The notes under the pieces were generated by a model. That model did no database searches and was not told the DNA's origin. It saw only the letters and a list, made by a program, of their open reading frames with translations. The position numbers and the translations under genes are program-made. Source: Bacillota bacterium (GTDB lineage Bacteria > Bacillota > Bacilli > Bacillales > Cytobacillaceae). Taken from it: DNA of 31,205 bases. Of this stretch, positions 7,724 through 17,279 are shown one piece after another (position 1 is the stretch's first letter; each line of letters begins with the position of its first letter). The DNA is taken from positions 1 to 31,205 of the forward strand of contig JAEWIG010000304.1 of NCBI GenBank assembly GCA_023387295.1, given 5' to 3'.

Positions 7724-10700
7724 ATGAAGAAGCGTTCACCTTTACAAAATCGTCTCAAATATTTAAAGCCAATAGAAAAACAAGCGAATAACCATAGTCA
7801 AACAACACATGAAAATCGTGATTGGGAGCAAGCATATCGCCAGAGATGGCAGCACGATAAAGTTGTCCGCTCAACTCACGGTGTAAACTGTACCGGTTCA
7901 TGCAGCTGGGATGTTTATGTAAAAGATGGAATCGTAACTTGGGAGGGTCAAGCACTTGACTACCCGTCTACTGGTCCTGATATGCCAGACTTTGAACCGC
8001 GTGGTTGCCCTCGTGGTGCGAGCTTTTCCTGGTATATTTACAGCCCTCTCCGTGTGAAATATCCATATGTTCGTGGAGTTCTCTTAAATATGTGGCGTGA
8101 AGCATTAGAGAATAATTCGAATCCTTTGGATGCATGGAAAAGCATTGTCGAAAACCCAGATAAGGCAAAAGCCTACAAACAAGCTCGTGGAAAAGGCGGC
8201 TTAGTACGTGCTGAATGGGACGAAGTGTTAAAGCTTATCTCAGCATCCATGCTATATACCATTATTAAATATGGTCCAGATCGAAACGTCGGTTTCACAC
8301 CGATTCCTGCGATGTCAATGGTAAGCTACGCATCAGGTGCTCGCTTTATGCAATTAATGGGTGGGCCAATGCTCAGCTTCTATGATTGGTATGCTGACCT
8401 CCCTCCTGCTTCTCCTCAAATTTGGGGAGACCAAACAGACGTACCTGAGAGTAGTGACTGGTACAATTCAGGTTATATATTGACATGGGGCTCGAACGTT
8501 CCACAAACACGTACACCTGATGCTCACTTCCTTGCTGAGGTTCGTTACAAAGGAACAAAAGTCGTATCTATTAGTCCAGACTATGCAGAATCCACTAAGT
8601 TCTCTGATGACTGGTTAAAGGTTAGCCAAGGTACAGACGGTGCACTAGCTATGGCAATGGGTCACGTTATTTTGAAAGAGTATTATGTAGAAAACCAACA
8701 TGACTACTTCATTAACTATTCAAAACAATATACTGACTTCCCATTCGTCGTTACATTGAAAAAAGACGGCGACCACTTCCTACCAGACCGATTCTTAAAT
8801 GCATCTGATCTCGGTAAAAATGTTGGAAATAGTGAGTTTAAACCTGTTCTTTACAATGATTTAAATGGCAAGCTAGTTATTCCTAATGGAACAATGGGTG
8901 CAAGATGGGAAGATAAGGCGCAATGGAATTTAAAAATGATTGATGAGGAAACTGGTGAGAAAATCGACCCAAGACTTTCATACAAAGGAATCGAAGAAGA
9001 AATTGCAACTGTAAAAATCCCTTACTTCTCTCATGATGGCAATGAAATTTTATACCGAACTGTTCCAATGAGAAAAGTAGAAAGCAATGGTGAAGTTTTC
9101 TATACAACAACCGTATTTGACTTAACACTTGCTAACTACGGTGTCGAACGTGGTCTAGGCGGGGAAACAGCTAAAGCTCTTACTGACGAAGTCCCATTCA
9201 CTCCTGCTTGGCAAGAAAAAATTACTGGAGTTAAGGCAGAGCTTGTGACGAAAATTGCCCGCGAGTTCGCACAAAACTCACTTGATACAGATGGCCGCTC
9301 GATGATTATCGTTGGTGCTGGTATTAACCACTGGTTCAATTCAGATACCATTTATCGCGCTGTCTTAAACCTAGTTCTCTTCGTTGGTGCTGAGGGAGTG
9401 AACGGTGGCGGATGGGGTCATTATGTAGGCCAGGAAAAACTACGACCTGTTGAAGGATGGCAAACGATTACTACTGCTAAGGACTGGACAGGTCCAGCTA
9501 AATTACAGAACGGGACTTCATTCTTCTATTTTGCAACAAATCAATGGCGGTATGAGGAACAACCAGTTAGCGAGCATATTTCACCAATTTATAATAAAGC
9601 ACGCTATGACCATTATGCTGACTATAATGTCATGGCTGCTAGACTGGGATGGCTTCCATCCTACCCAACATTTAATCAAAATGGAATTGAAATTTATAAG
9701 GATGCGCTTGCAAATGGCGCAAAAACAACAGAAGAAATTGGTAGCTATGTCGCTAAGCAACTGAAAGATCGTGAGCTACAATTTTCAATTGAAGACCCAG
9801 ACAATCCAGTGAACTTCCCTAGAAACCTTTTCGTTTGGCGTTCAAACTTAATTTCTAGCTCTGGTAAGGGACATGAGTATTTCTTAAAGTATTTACTTGG
9901 AACAACAAGTGGAATGTTAAATGATGATGAAGATAGTCTAAGACCAGAAGAAGTGAAATGGCGGGATGAGGCTGCGGAAGGAAAACTTGATTTATTAATT
10001 AACTTAGATTTCCGTATGGCTGGAACTGCCCTTTACTCTGATATTATTCTACCGGCAGCAACATGGTATGAGAAGCATGACTTAAGCAGTACGGATATGC
10101 ATCCATTCGTTCATCCGTTCAACCCTGCAATTAGTACACCATGGGAATCACGCTCAGATTGGGAAATCTTTAAATCAATTGCTAAATCAGTATCGAATAT
10201 GGCTCAGGAACTTGATATGAAGCCAATTAAGGAAGTTGTTGCTACTCCACTTTTACATGATACTCCTCAAGAAATGGCCCAGCCAATGGGGATAATCAAG
10301 GATTGGAGTAAAGGTGAATGTGAACCAATTCCTGGTAAAACAATGCCTCAAATCCATGTCGTTGAAAGAGACTTTAAACTAATCTATGAAAAAATGACTT
10401 CACTAGGTCCAAATGTTAAGACTTCACCATACGGAACGAAGGGAATTAATTGGTCCGCAGATGAAGAATATGACAAGCTCAAGAGTGTTCTTGGAACAGT
10501 TCGTGGTGGAATTGGCGATGGCTGTCCAAGTCTAGAAACGGCTCTCAATGCATGTGAAGCTGTCCTAACATTATCTTCTACTTCTAATGGAAGAATGGCA
10601 GTTAAAGCTTGGGAAGCTCTTGAAAAGAAAACAGATTTAGAACTTAAAGATTTAGCGGCTGAACGTGAAGAAGAATCCTTTACATTCGCCCAAATTACTG

Positions 10701-11401
10701 CTCAACCAAAAACAGTCATCACCTCCCCTGCTTTCAGTGGTTCTGAAAAAGGAGGACGTCGTTACTCACCATTTACAACAAATGTTGAGCGCCTAATTCC
10801 TTGGCGGACTATTACTGGTAGACAATCATTCTATGTCGACCATGAAATGATGCAAGAATTTGGAGAAGCGATGGCAACATTTAAACCCATCCTTCAACAG
10901 AAACCATTTAGAAATAACCGTCCTGATGTCGAAGGAAAAGAAATTGTCTTAAACTATTTAACACCACATAATAAATGGTCTATTCATAGTATGTATTTCG
11001 ATTCCCAACCGATGCTAACGCTTTTCCGTGGTGGTCCGACTGTATGGATGAACAAGGATGATGCCGCTGATGTCGGTGTAGAAGATAATGATTGGATCGA
11101 GTGCTTTAACCGCAATGGAGTTGTCGTTGCAAGAGCGGTTGTCTCTCATAGAATTCCTAGAGGAATGGCCTTTATGCACCATGCTCAGGACCGACATATT
11201 AACGTTCCAGGCACAAAACTTACAAGTAATCGCGGTGGTACTCATAATAGCCCAACGAAGATTTATGTTAAACCAACTCACATGATTGGCGGATACGCCC
11301 AATTAAGCTATGGCTTCAACTATTACGGACCAACTGGAAACCAACGTGATGTGAATGTCGTAATCCGCAAACTTAAGGAGGTTGATTGGCTTGAAGATTA
11401 A
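7724..11401 (+). CDS. narG: Respiratory nitrate reductase alpha subunit NarG
   Basis: 1225 residues, close to the 1228 of B. subtilis NarG. This is the molybdenum bis-MGD catalytic subunit that reduces nitrate to nitrite on the cytoplasmic face. The FS0 cluster ligands are visible as His52, Cys56, Cys60 and Cys95 (HGVNCTGSC and RGCPRG), matching the histidine-type ligation of E. coli NarG. The segment SFYDWYADLPPASP (219-232) is the conserved block holding the aspartate that binds molybdenum. Cofactor-contact blocks such as GSNVPQTRTPDAHF and NRGGTHNSPTKIYVKPTHM are intact. The ATG at 7724 follows a GGGAGAGA site. The gene heads narGHJI, has an FNR box 95 nt upstream, and overlaps narH by 11 nt. 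No frameshift is seen. Confidence 0.97.
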   Translation: MKKRSPLQNRLKYLKPIEKQANNHSQTTHENRDWEQAYRQRWQHDKVVRSTHGVNCTGSCSWDVYVKDGIVTWEGQALDYPSTGPDMPDFEPRGCPRGASFSWYIYSPLRVKYPYVRGVLLNMWREALENNSNPLDAWKSIVENPDKAKAYKQARGKGGLVRAEWDEVLKLISASMLYTIIKYGPDRNVGFTPIPAMSMVSYASGARFMQLMGGPMLSFYDWYADLPPASPQIWGDQTDVPESSDWYNSGYILTWGSNVPQTRTPDAHFLAEVRYKGTKVVSISPDYAESTKFSDDWLKVSQGTDGALAMAMGHVILKEYYVENQHDYFINYSKQYTDFPFVVTLKKDGDHFLPDRFLNASDLGKNVGNSEFKPVLYNDLNGKLVIPNGTMGARWEDKAQWNLKMIDEETGEKIDPRLSYKGIEEEIATVKIPYFSHDGNEILYRTVPMRKVESNGEVFYTTTVFDLTLANYGVERGLGGETAKALTDEVPFTPAWQEKITGVKAELVTKIAREFAQNSLDTDGRSMIIVGAGINHWFNSDTIYRAVLNLVLFVGAEGVNGGGWGHYVGQEKLRPVEGWQTITTAKDWTGPAKLQNGTSFFYFATNQWRYEEQPVSEHISPIYNKARYDHYADYNVMAARLGWLPSYPTFNQNGIEIYKDALANGAKTTEEIGSYVAKQLKDRELQFSIEDPDNPVNFPRNLFVWRSNLISSSGKGHEYFLKYLLGTTSGMLNDDEDSLRPEEVKWRDEAAEGKLDLLINLDFRMAGTALYSDIILPAATWYEKHDLSSTDMHPFVHPFNPAISTPWESRSDWEIFKSIAKSVSNMAQELDMKPIKEVVATPLLHDTPQEMAQPMGIIKDWSKGECEPIPGKTMPQIHVVERDFKLIYEKMTSLGPNVKTSPYGTKGINWSADEEYDKLKSVLGTVRGGIGDGCPSLETALNACEAVLTLSSTSNGRMAVKAWEALEKKTDLELKDLAAEREEESFTFAQITAQPKTVITSPAFSGSEKGGRRYSPFTTNVERLIPWRTITGRQSFYVDHEMMQEFGEAMATFKPILQQKPFRNNRPDVEGKEIVLNYLTPHNKWSIHSMYFDSQPMLTLFRGGPTVWMNKDDAADVGVEDNDWIECFNRNGVVVARAVVSHRIPRGMAFMHHAQDRHINVPGTKLTSNRGGTHNSPTKIYVKPTHMIGGYAQLSYGFNYYGPTGNQRDVNVVIRKLKEVDWLED

Positions 11402-12857
11402 AGCGCAAATCGGAATGGTCATGAACTTAGATAAATGTATCGGCTGTCATACATGCAGTGTCACTTGCAAAAACACCTGGACAAATCGTCCAGGTGCAGA
11501 ATATATGTACTTTAACAATGTCGAAACAAAACCTGGTATCGGGTACCCTAAACGTTGGGAAGATCAAGACCTTTACCGTGGAGGCTGGGAAGTAAAGAAC
11601 GGAAAACTTCAGTTAAAATCTGGTTCAAAAACAAATCGTTTATTGAATTTATTTTACAACCCAAATTTACCAACTATTGATGATTACTACGAACCATGGA
11701 ACTATGATTATGAAACATTAACAAACAGTCCTGAACGAAAAACACAGCCTGTTGCGCGTCCGAAATCGGCTTTAACTGGTGAATTCATGGAAATTCTTTG
11801 GGGACCTAACTGGGAGGATGACCTTGCAGGCGGTCATATTACAGGGCTTCAAGATCCCAACGTTGAAAAAATGGAGAATCAAATTCGCACAGAATTCGAA
11901 GATGTATTCATGATGTACTTGCCAAGAATATGTGAGCATTGTATGAACCCAGCATGTGTAAGTGCGTGTCCGTCTGGAGCAATGTACAAACGTGATGAGG
12001 ATGGAATTGTCCTTGTTGACCAAAATGCTTGTCGTGCATGGAGACATTGCGTATCTTCATGTCCTTATAAAAAGGTTTATTTTAACTGGCAAACAAATAA
12101 GGCAGAAAAATGTACTTTATGCTTCCCAAGAATCGAAGCTGGTATGCCTACCATTTGCTCTGAAACTTGTGTTGGTCGTATCCGTTACCTTGGTGTCATG
12201 CTCTATGATGCTGATAAAGTGGAAGAAGCTGCTCTTGCTGACGAGAAGGACCTATATCAAGCACAATTAGGTATATTCTTAAATCCGAATGACCCAGAAG
12301 TCATTGCAGCTGCTAAGAAAGAAGGTATTCCTGTGGCATTTATCGAGGCTGCACAAAAATCGCCAATCTACAAAATGATCATAGATTGGAAAATTGCTCT
12401 CCCTCTTCACCCTGAATATCGGACATTGCCTATGGTTTGGTATATCCCGCCATTAAGCCCGATTATGAATATGTTTGAAGGAGTTGGCAGCCATTCTAGT
12501 GCTGATGACCTCTTCCCTGCTATCGATCAAATGCGTATTCCTATTGAATATCTGGCAAACCTTCTTACAGCAGGTGACGAAACACATATTCGAACAGTAC
12601 TAAAGAAAATGGCTGTCATGAGAACTCATATGAGAAGTGTTCAAACAAAGAAGCAACCTGATATTGATTTAGTAGAAAGCCTTGGATTAACTGAGCAGGA
12701 TATGCAAGATATGTATCGCCTTCTTGCGATTGCTAAGTACGAAGATCGCTTTGTCATTCCCCCTTCCCACCGTGAGGAAGTTGCAGATCTTTATAGTGAA
12801 CAAGGTAGCTGTGGTCTTGCCTTTGCTGGTGGTCCAGGTGCATGTGGCACCCTTTAA
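11391..12857 (+). CDS. narH: Respiratory nitrate reductase beta subunit NarH
   Basis: 488 residues. This iron-sulfur electron-transfer subunit passes electrons from NarI to NarG. The N-terminal cluster motif is CIGCHTCSVTCK (Cys16, 19, 22, 26). Further groups are CEHCMNPACVSACP and CRAWRHCVSSCP, in which tryptophan takes the place of a cysteine and marks the [3Fe-4S] site typical of NarH. CTLCFPR and CSETCVGR complete the set of three [4Fe-4S] and one [3Fe-4S] clusters. The start is TTG at 11391, with AAGGAGG nine nt upstream, giving MKIKAQIGMVMNLDKC; an in-frame TTG at 11382 abuts the ribosome site. The start lies inside the end of narG. The C-terminal GSCGLAFAGGPGACGTL is rich in glycine and cysteine. 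Confidence 0.96.
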   Translation: MKIKAQIGMVMNLDKCIGCHTCSVTCKNTWTNRPGAEYMYFNNVETKPGIGYPKRWEDQDLYRGGWEVKNGKLQLKSGSKTNRLLNLFYNPNLPTIDDYYEPWNYDYETLTNSPERKTQPVARPKSALTGEFMEILWGPNWEDDLAGGHITGLQDPNVEKMENQIRTEFEDVFMMYLPRICEHCMNPACVSACPSGAMYKRDEDGIVLVDQNACRAWRHCVSSCPYKKVYFNWQTNKAEKCTLCFPRIEAGMPTICSETCVGRIRYLGVMLYDADKVEEAALADEKDLYQAQLGIFLNPNDPEVIAAAKKEGIPVAFIEAAQKSPIYKMIIDWKIALPLHPEYRTLPMVWYIPPLSPIMNMFEGVGSHSSADDLFPAIDQMRIPIEYLANLLTAGDETHIRTVLKKMAVMRTHMRSVQTKKQPDIDLVESLGLTEQDMQDMYRLLAIAKYEDRFVIPPSHREEVADLYSEQGSCGLAFAGGPGACGTL

Positions 12858-12910
12858 AATAGCTAAATTATTTCTTATCAAAAACTTTATCTAGCATACT
12901 CTAAAAATAG

Positions 12911-13015
12911 ATTTATCGCCCAAATTGAATCATTTAACGGCGGAAATCCAGTATTTAACGGCCAAAACTACCAATTTATCAACCAAATTCAGCAATTTAA
13001 CGGCCGAGCTAAAAA
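12911..13015 (+). repeat. Five-unit 21-nt tandem repeat between narH and narJ
   Basis: Five consecutive 21-nt units start at 12911, 12932, 12953, 12974 and 12995, each opening with ATTTAACGGCC or a close variant (ATTTATCGCCC, ATTTATCAACC). Read in the narJ frame, each encodes a heptad beginning Leu-Ser/Thr: LSPKLNH, LTAEIQY, LTAKTTN, LSTKFSN, LTAELKI. The frame is open from 12895 through into narJ. No ribosome site precedes the in-frame TTG at 12925, so translation of the repeat is doubtful. The array ends 20 nt before the narJ ATG. Confidence 0.85.
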
Positions 13016-13035
13016 TTACGAAAGCGGGTGAGATC

Positions 13036-13536
13036 ATGTATAACGATCAACTTCAACACGCATTTCAGCTTTGTTCCTATTTATTAAGCTACCCGGACAA
13101 GGAGTACATTCATTCATTGCCAGAAATGGAATATGAGGTAGATTCAATATCCATTCTTGAAATTAAAGAAGAGCTTCAGCAATATTTTAAAAAAGCGAAT
13201 ACTCTTTCACAAGCTGAACTAGTTTCAACCTATGTAAATACCTTTGATTTTGGAAAAAAATCTAATCTCTACGTTACGTACATGTCAAATGGGGAACAAC
13301 GTGAACGGGGAATGGACCTACTTTTTATTAAAAACTATTATAGACTACATGGTTTTGATGTAACTGATAAAGAGCTACCTGACTATTTACCTATCATGCT
13401 TGAGTTCGCGAGCCTTGTTGACCTAGAAATAATGAAGCCTGTTTTTGAACGATATGTTGATAATATTAAAGAAATAGCTGGAAATGTAAATCCTCATGAT
13501 AATTTATATGGACATATTATGAGAACAATCATGTAG
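13036..13536 (+). CDS. narJ: Nitrate reductase assembly chaperone NarJ (delta subunit)
   Basis: 166 residues of the TorD/DmsD/NarJ all-helical chaperone family. Recognisable blocks are QLCSYLLSYPDKEY near the start, then YVNTFDFGKKSNLYVTYMSNGEQRERG and DELPDYLP-like (DKELPDYLPIMLEFASL). NarJ binds apo-NarG and lets the molybdenum cofactor and FS0 cluster be inserted before NarGH docks on NarI; it is not part of the final enzyme. The ATG at 13036 is chosen because homologues begin here, but its ribosome site is modest (GGGTGA, about four nt away). The same frame stays open upstream through the 21-nt repeat array, so an N-terminally extended form cannot be fully excluded. The gap of 178 nt after narH is unusually long for this operon. 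Confidence 0.92.
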   Translation: MYNDQLQHAFQLCSYLLSYPDKEYIHSLPEMEYEVDSISILEIKEELQQYFKKANTLSQAELVSTYVNTFDFGKKSNLYVTYMSNGEQRERGMDLLFIKNYYRLHGFDVTDKELPDYLPIMLEFASLVDLEIMKPVFERYVDNIKEIAGNVNPHDNLYGHIMRTIM

Positions 13537-13585
13537 CTCTTCAGGAAGCAGGCATCACTAAGTCTGTAAGAAGGAGTGAAGAATT

Positions 13586-14275
13586 ATGTACGAACAGTTT
13601 TTATGGGTAGTTCTCCCTTATATCGTATTTACCATTTTTATTGGTGGTCATATTTATCGCTATCAGCACGATCAGTTTGGCTGGACTTCTAAATCAAGCG
13701 AACTATTAGAAAAGAAACATCTAAGAGTTGGAAGTAATTTATTCCATTGGGGGATTATCTTTGTTTTTGGTGGCCATGTAATGGGATTATTAATTCCAGT
13801 TAGTGTATATGAAGCAATGGGTATTTCTGAGCATCAATACCATACTATCGCGCTAATCGGCGGGATTCCAGCTGGAATTGCTGCTACTATTGGAATTTTG
13901 ATTCTACTTTATCGTCGGATGACTGTTCGCCGTCTGATTGCAACAAGCACGAAAGGCGACTGGGTTTCACTTATTTTTCTAGTAATCGTCATATTATCTG
14001 GGATGTCTGCAACATTCCTTAATCTTGACTCAAACGGATTTGATTATCGAACAACAATTGGACCTTGGTTAAGAGGTGTACTCCTCTTCCATCCAGATGC
14101 TACCCTTTTAACAACAGTTCCTGTCTGGTTTAAGATTCATATGATTGCTGCTATGGGTATTTTTGCAGCATGGCCATTTACTCGACTTGTCCATGTGTTT
14201 AGTGTACCAATCCGTTATTTGTCTAGAAGTTATGTCATCTATCGGAAAAGAGGACCAAAACAAGAGAGTTTGTAA
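13586..14275 (+). CDS. narI: Respiratory nitrate reductase gamma subunit NarI (cytochrome b)
   Basis: 229 residues with about five membrane helices. This subunit oxidises menaquinol at the outer face and carries two b hemes that feed electrons to NarH. The four heme ligands are visible as two pairs: His54 (SNLFHWG) with His64 (FGGHVMG), and His185 (FKIHMIAA) with His203 (TRLVHVFS). The 10- and 18-residue spacings equal those of E. coli NarI. The N-terminus MYEQFLWVVLPYIVFTIFIG is typical. The ATG at 13586 has AAGGAGTG upstream. It closes the operon and is followed by a terminator, with no narK or other gene downstream on this strand. Confidence 0.96.
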   Translation: MYEQFLWVVLPYIVFTIFIGGHIYRYQHDQFGWTSKSSELLEKKHLRVGSNLFHWGIIFVFGGHVMGLLIPVSVYEAMGISEHQYHTIALIGGIPAGIAATIGILILLYRRMTVRRLIATSTKGDWVSLIFLVIVILSGMSATFLNLDSNGFDYRTTIGPWLRGVLLFHPDATLLTTVPVWFKIHMIAAMGIFAAWPFTRLVHVFSVPIRYLSRSYVIYRKRGPKQESL

Positions 14276-14292
14276 GACCTATTAAATATCAG

Positions 14293-14333
14293 AAGCCACT
14301 CACTCGACAACTCTGTCAACTGAGTGGCTTTTC
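14293..14333 (+). terminator. Terminator of narGHJI
   Basis: The stem AAGCCACTCA (14293-14302) with TGAGTGGCTT (14321-14330), followed by TTC, ends just before the convergent oppF stop. The T-tract is short but the stem is perfect. Confidence 0.75.
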
Positions 14334-14337
14334 TCGA

Positions 14338-15273
14338 TTATTTAGTATATTGTGCTTTATATTGTGCAGCTTCTTTTTGAGAACAGAGAACGAAATGTCC
14401 AGGTGATATCTCACGCATTTCAAGCTCTTCGTTATCACTGTATTGATGAATTTTCGGATCATATGATTTACGAACTCGAATTCGTTCTGCCTCAGGATCT
14501 GGGCGTGGAATTGCTGATAACAATGACTGTGTATAAGGATGAAGAGGGTTTTTATACAATTCTTCCGCATTTGCTAACTCCACAAGCTTGCCAAAATACA
14601 TAACCCCAATCCTGTCACTGATATATTTAACCATTGATAGATCGTGGGCGATAAATAAATAAGTTAGTCCCTTTTCACGCTGCAGCTTTCTCATTAAATT
14701 CACAACTTGTGCTTGAATCGAAACATCAAGTGCTGAAATCGGCTCATCAGCAATAATGAAATCAGGATCTACAGCTAGAGCACGAGCAATCCCTATCCGT
14801 TGTCTTTGCCCTCCAGAAAACTCGTGTGGGTAGCGGTTCGCGTGTTCCTTATTTAAGCCTACAGTTTCAAGGAGCTCATAAACCTTTTCCATTCGCTCTT
14901 TCTTGCTTTTGGCAAGACCATGTATATCGATACCTTCAGCAACAATATCGGCTACCGTCATTCTTGGATTAAGGGATGCATATGGATCTTGAAAAATCAT
15001 CTGCATTTTTCGATTGAATTTTTTTAATTCTTTTGCGGTTTTTTTGCGATGAACGTCCTCACCATTAAACAATACTTGACCATCTGTAGCATCATAAAGC
15101 CGAATAATCGTTCGACCTGTAGTCGATTTCCCACACCCTGACTCTCCAACAAGGCCAAGAGTTTCCCCTTTATATATATCAAAGGTGATTCCATCAACAG
15201 CCTTCACCATATTGGGTTTACCGATATTAAAATACTGTTTGAGGTTTTTTATTTCGACTAATTTTTCAGCCAT
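14338..15273 (-). CDS. oppF: Oligopeptide ABC transporter ATP-binding protein OppF
   Basis: 311 residues. Walker A GESGCGKST, signature FSGGQRQRIGIARAL and Walker B FIIADEPISALDVSIQ are intact. The C-terminal oligopeptide/dipeptide extension (NPLHPYTQSLLSAIPRPDPE) is the family marker of Opp/Dpp ATPases. It pairs with OppD to power peptide import. The ATG at 15273 has GGGAGGT seven nt upstream, and that ribosome site lies across the end of oppD, whose stop codon is one nt before the start; an upstream in-frame TTG is inside the ribosome site. It is the last gene of the operon and converges on narI. Confidence 0.93.
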   Translation of the reverse strand: MAEKLVEIKNLKQYFNIGKPNMVKAVDGITFDIYKGETLGLVGESGCGKSTTGRTIIRLYDATDGQVLFNGEDVHRKKTAKELKKFNRKMQMIFQDPYASLNPRMTVADIVAEGIDIHGLAKSKKERMEKVYELLETVGLNKEHANRYPHEFSGGQRQRIGIARALAVDPDFIIADEPISALDVSIQAQVVNLMRKLQREKGLTYLFIAHDLSMVKYISDRIGVMYFGKLVELANAEELYKNPLHPYTQSLLSAIPRPDPEAERIRVRKSYDPKIHQYSDNEELEMREISPGHFVLCSQKEAAQYKAQYTK

Positions 15274-15274
15274 C

Positions 15275-16342
15275 TTAATTACCTCCCTCAACTAAAATCG
15301 GTTGTTTAAATGTGTTGGGTAATTGTCTCATCCTTTTAATAACTGCTTCTGGGGGATCGACCTTCGGCGCATCTGGATGAAGGAGCCAGGTTTTTGCAAA
15401 ATGGGTTTCTGAAATTTGATACAGCGGCGGTTCCTCTTCAAAGTCAATCGCTAATGCATATTTATTTCTCGGTGCAAATGAACAGCCCTTCGGTGGATTA
15501 GTTAAATCTGGCGGTGTTCCCGGTATGGCAGCAAGCTCCGCTTTATCGTCGTTATCTAAGTTTGGCATCGATGCTAACAATCCCCATGTATATGGATGTC
15601 TTGGGTCATAGAATATTTCGTCAACCGTCCCCATCTCAACAATTTGTCCAGCATACATAACTGCTACTCGGTCCGCGACATTTGCGACAACTCCAAGATC
15701 ATGCGTAATAAAAATGATGGAAGTATCCATTTTACTTTGTAAATCTTTCATTAATTCAAGTATTTGAGCTTGAATCGTAACATCAAGAGCCGTAGTCGGT
15801 TCATCCGCAATGAGTAGTTTCGGATTTGCAGCTAATGCGATCGCGATCATCGCTCTTTGTCTCATACCTCCAGAAAATTCATGAGGATATTGAATAACTC
15901 GTTTTTCGGGCATTGGAATTCCCACAAGCCTAAGCAATTCAATTGCACGTGCCTTTGCCGCTTGCTTCGACATTTTTTGATGCTTTATTAACACTTCCAT
16001 TATTTGATAACCAATTTTCATCGTTGGGTTCAATGAGGTCATTGGATCTTGGAATATCATACTGATCTCTTTACCCCTGATTTTTTCCATTTGCTTCTCT
16101 GATTTTGGGACAATATCTTCTCCATTGAAGAGGATTTGTCCACCAGTTATTTTTCCAGGTGGCATCGGAATTAATTTCATAATCGTTTGGGAAGTCACAC
16201 TCTTTCCTGAACCTGATTCCCCAACAATGGCTAATGTCTCACCTTTTTGGAGATCAAAGCTAACTCCACGAACCGCATTAACTTGACCACCATAGGTTTT
16301 AAATGAGACTTCTAAATTTTTCACTTCTAGTATTTTGTTCAT
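15275..16342 (-). CDS. oppD: Oligopeptide ABC transporter ATP-binding protein OppD
   Basis: 355 residues. Walker A is GESGSGKSV, the signature is FSGGMRQRAMIAIAL and Walker B is LLIADEPTTALDVTIQ. The region after HPYTWGLLASMPNLD contains GTPPDLTNPPKGCSFAPR, an OppD-type extension with one cysteine. Some DppD/OppD ATPases carry a cysteine-rich [4Fe-4S] site here, and only one of those cysteines is evident, so a cluster is unlikely. The ATG at 16342 has GGAGGTG upstream. It is tightly linked to oppF (one nt between stop and start) and lies 19 nt after oppC. Confidence 0.93.
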   Translation of the reverse strand: MNKILEVKNLEVSFKTYGGQVNAVRGVSFDLQKGETLAIVGESGSGKSVTSQTIMKLIPMPPGKITGGQILFNGEDIVPKSEKQMEKIRGKEISMIFQDPMTSLNPTMKIGYQIMEVLIKHQKMSKQAAKARAIELLRLVGIPMPEKRVIQYPHEFSGGMRQRAMIAIALAANPKLLIADEPTTALDVTIQAQILELMKDLQSKMDTSIIFITHDLGVVANVADRVAVMYAGQIVEMGTVDEIFYDPRHPYTWGLLASMPNLDNDDKAELAAIPGTPPDLTNPPKGCSFAPRNKYALAIDFEEEPPLYQISETHFAKTWLLHPDAPKVDPPEAVIKRMRQLPNTFKQPILVEGGN

Positions 16343-16361
16343 TTTCTCACCTCCACTTTTC

Positions 16362-17276
16362 TTATTTACGAAGCCTCGGGTCTAGTGCGTCACGTAAGCC
16401 GTCACCGACTACATTAAAAGCGAATATTGTTAAACAGATAAAAGTTGCTGGGAAAAATAGACGCCATGGGTAATACTTTAATGCTGGCAACCCATCGTTC
16501 GCCATTGTTCCCCAACTCGCAAGTGGAGGAGTTAAACCTAAACCTAGATAGCTTAAAAATGCCTCCGTAAAAATAGCACTTGGAATGGTTAAGGTCATCG
16601 TAACAAGAATTGGCCCCATCGTGTTTGGAATTAAATGACGCGACATAATCCTACTGGTGTTTGCACCAAGTGTTTTCGCAGCTAAAATATATTCCTGTGT
16701 TTTTAACGATAAAACTTGTCCACGAACAATCCTTGCCATATTGATCCAGCCAATAATTGACATCGCTAGTATCATCGTCCATAGATCTTGACCAAGCACA
16801 ACCATTAATAAAATGACAAGCAATAAATATGGAATTCCATACAAAACATCAGCTATACGCATCATTAATTCATCTATTTTACCGCCTTTATATCCTGCAA
16901 TTCCACCCCATATAACACCAATAAATAGATCAATTAATGCAGCTGCAACCCCGATAAAGATCGAAATTCTAGCACCCTCCCATGTTCGAGTAAACACATC
17001 TCGTCCAAGATCATCAGTTCCAAACCAATGTTCAGCAGAAGGAGGTTTATTTTTATTTGATAAATTATTTGTAGCATAATCATATTCAGTCATATGAGGT
17101 CCCACTATAGCCATAAAGATTAGTAGAAATAATAGCACTAATCCAAATAATGCAAGCTTATTTTTTCTGAACCTAATAAATACATCTTTCCAAAATGATA
17201 GACTTGGTTTGGAAATTTTCTCAGCATCTGACAGCCTAGTACCAACAAGCTCAAATTTGTTGTTTGAGTTCTGCAT
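16362..17276 (-). CDS. oppC: Oligopeptide ABC transporter permease OppC
   Basis: 304 residues. An N-terminal soluble segment (SDAEKISKPSLSFWKDVFIRF) leads into the first helix, followed by the OppC/DppC signature HWFGTDDLGRDVFTRTWEGAR and further helices. The EAA loop is in EYILAAKTLGANTSRIMSRH. It forms the membrane channel with OppB. The start ATG is three nt after the oppB stop and its AAGGAG site overlaps the oppB end, so the two are translationally coupled. Confidence 0.93.
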   Translation of the reverse strand: MQNSNNKFELVGTRLSDAEKISKPSLSFWKDVFIRFRKNKLALFGLVLLFLLIFMAIVGPHMTEYDYATNNLSNKNKPPSAEHWFGTDDLGRDVFTRTWEGARISIFIGVAAALIDLFIGVIWGGIAGYKGGKIDELMMRIADVLYGIPYLLLVILLMVVLGQDLWTMILAMSIIGWINMARIVRGQVLSLKTQEYILAAKTLGANTSRIMSRHLIPNTMGPILVTMTLTIPSAIFTEAFLSYLGLGLTPPLASWGTMANDGLPALKYYPWRLFFPATFICLTIFAFNVVGDGLRDALDPRLRK

Positions 17277-17279
17277 TCT

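Noticed and set aside
9450..9764. Plus-strand open frame inside narG in another frame
   Set aside because: It overlaps the well-conserved narG frame entirely and has no ribosome site.
12911..13015. Possible CRISPR array
   Set aside because: The units are contiguous and 21 nt long, with no unique spacers between repeats.
12925..13035. Upstream start of NarJ at the TTG at 12925
   Set aside because: No ribosome site precedes it and homologues start near 13036; kept only as a possibility in the repeat finding.
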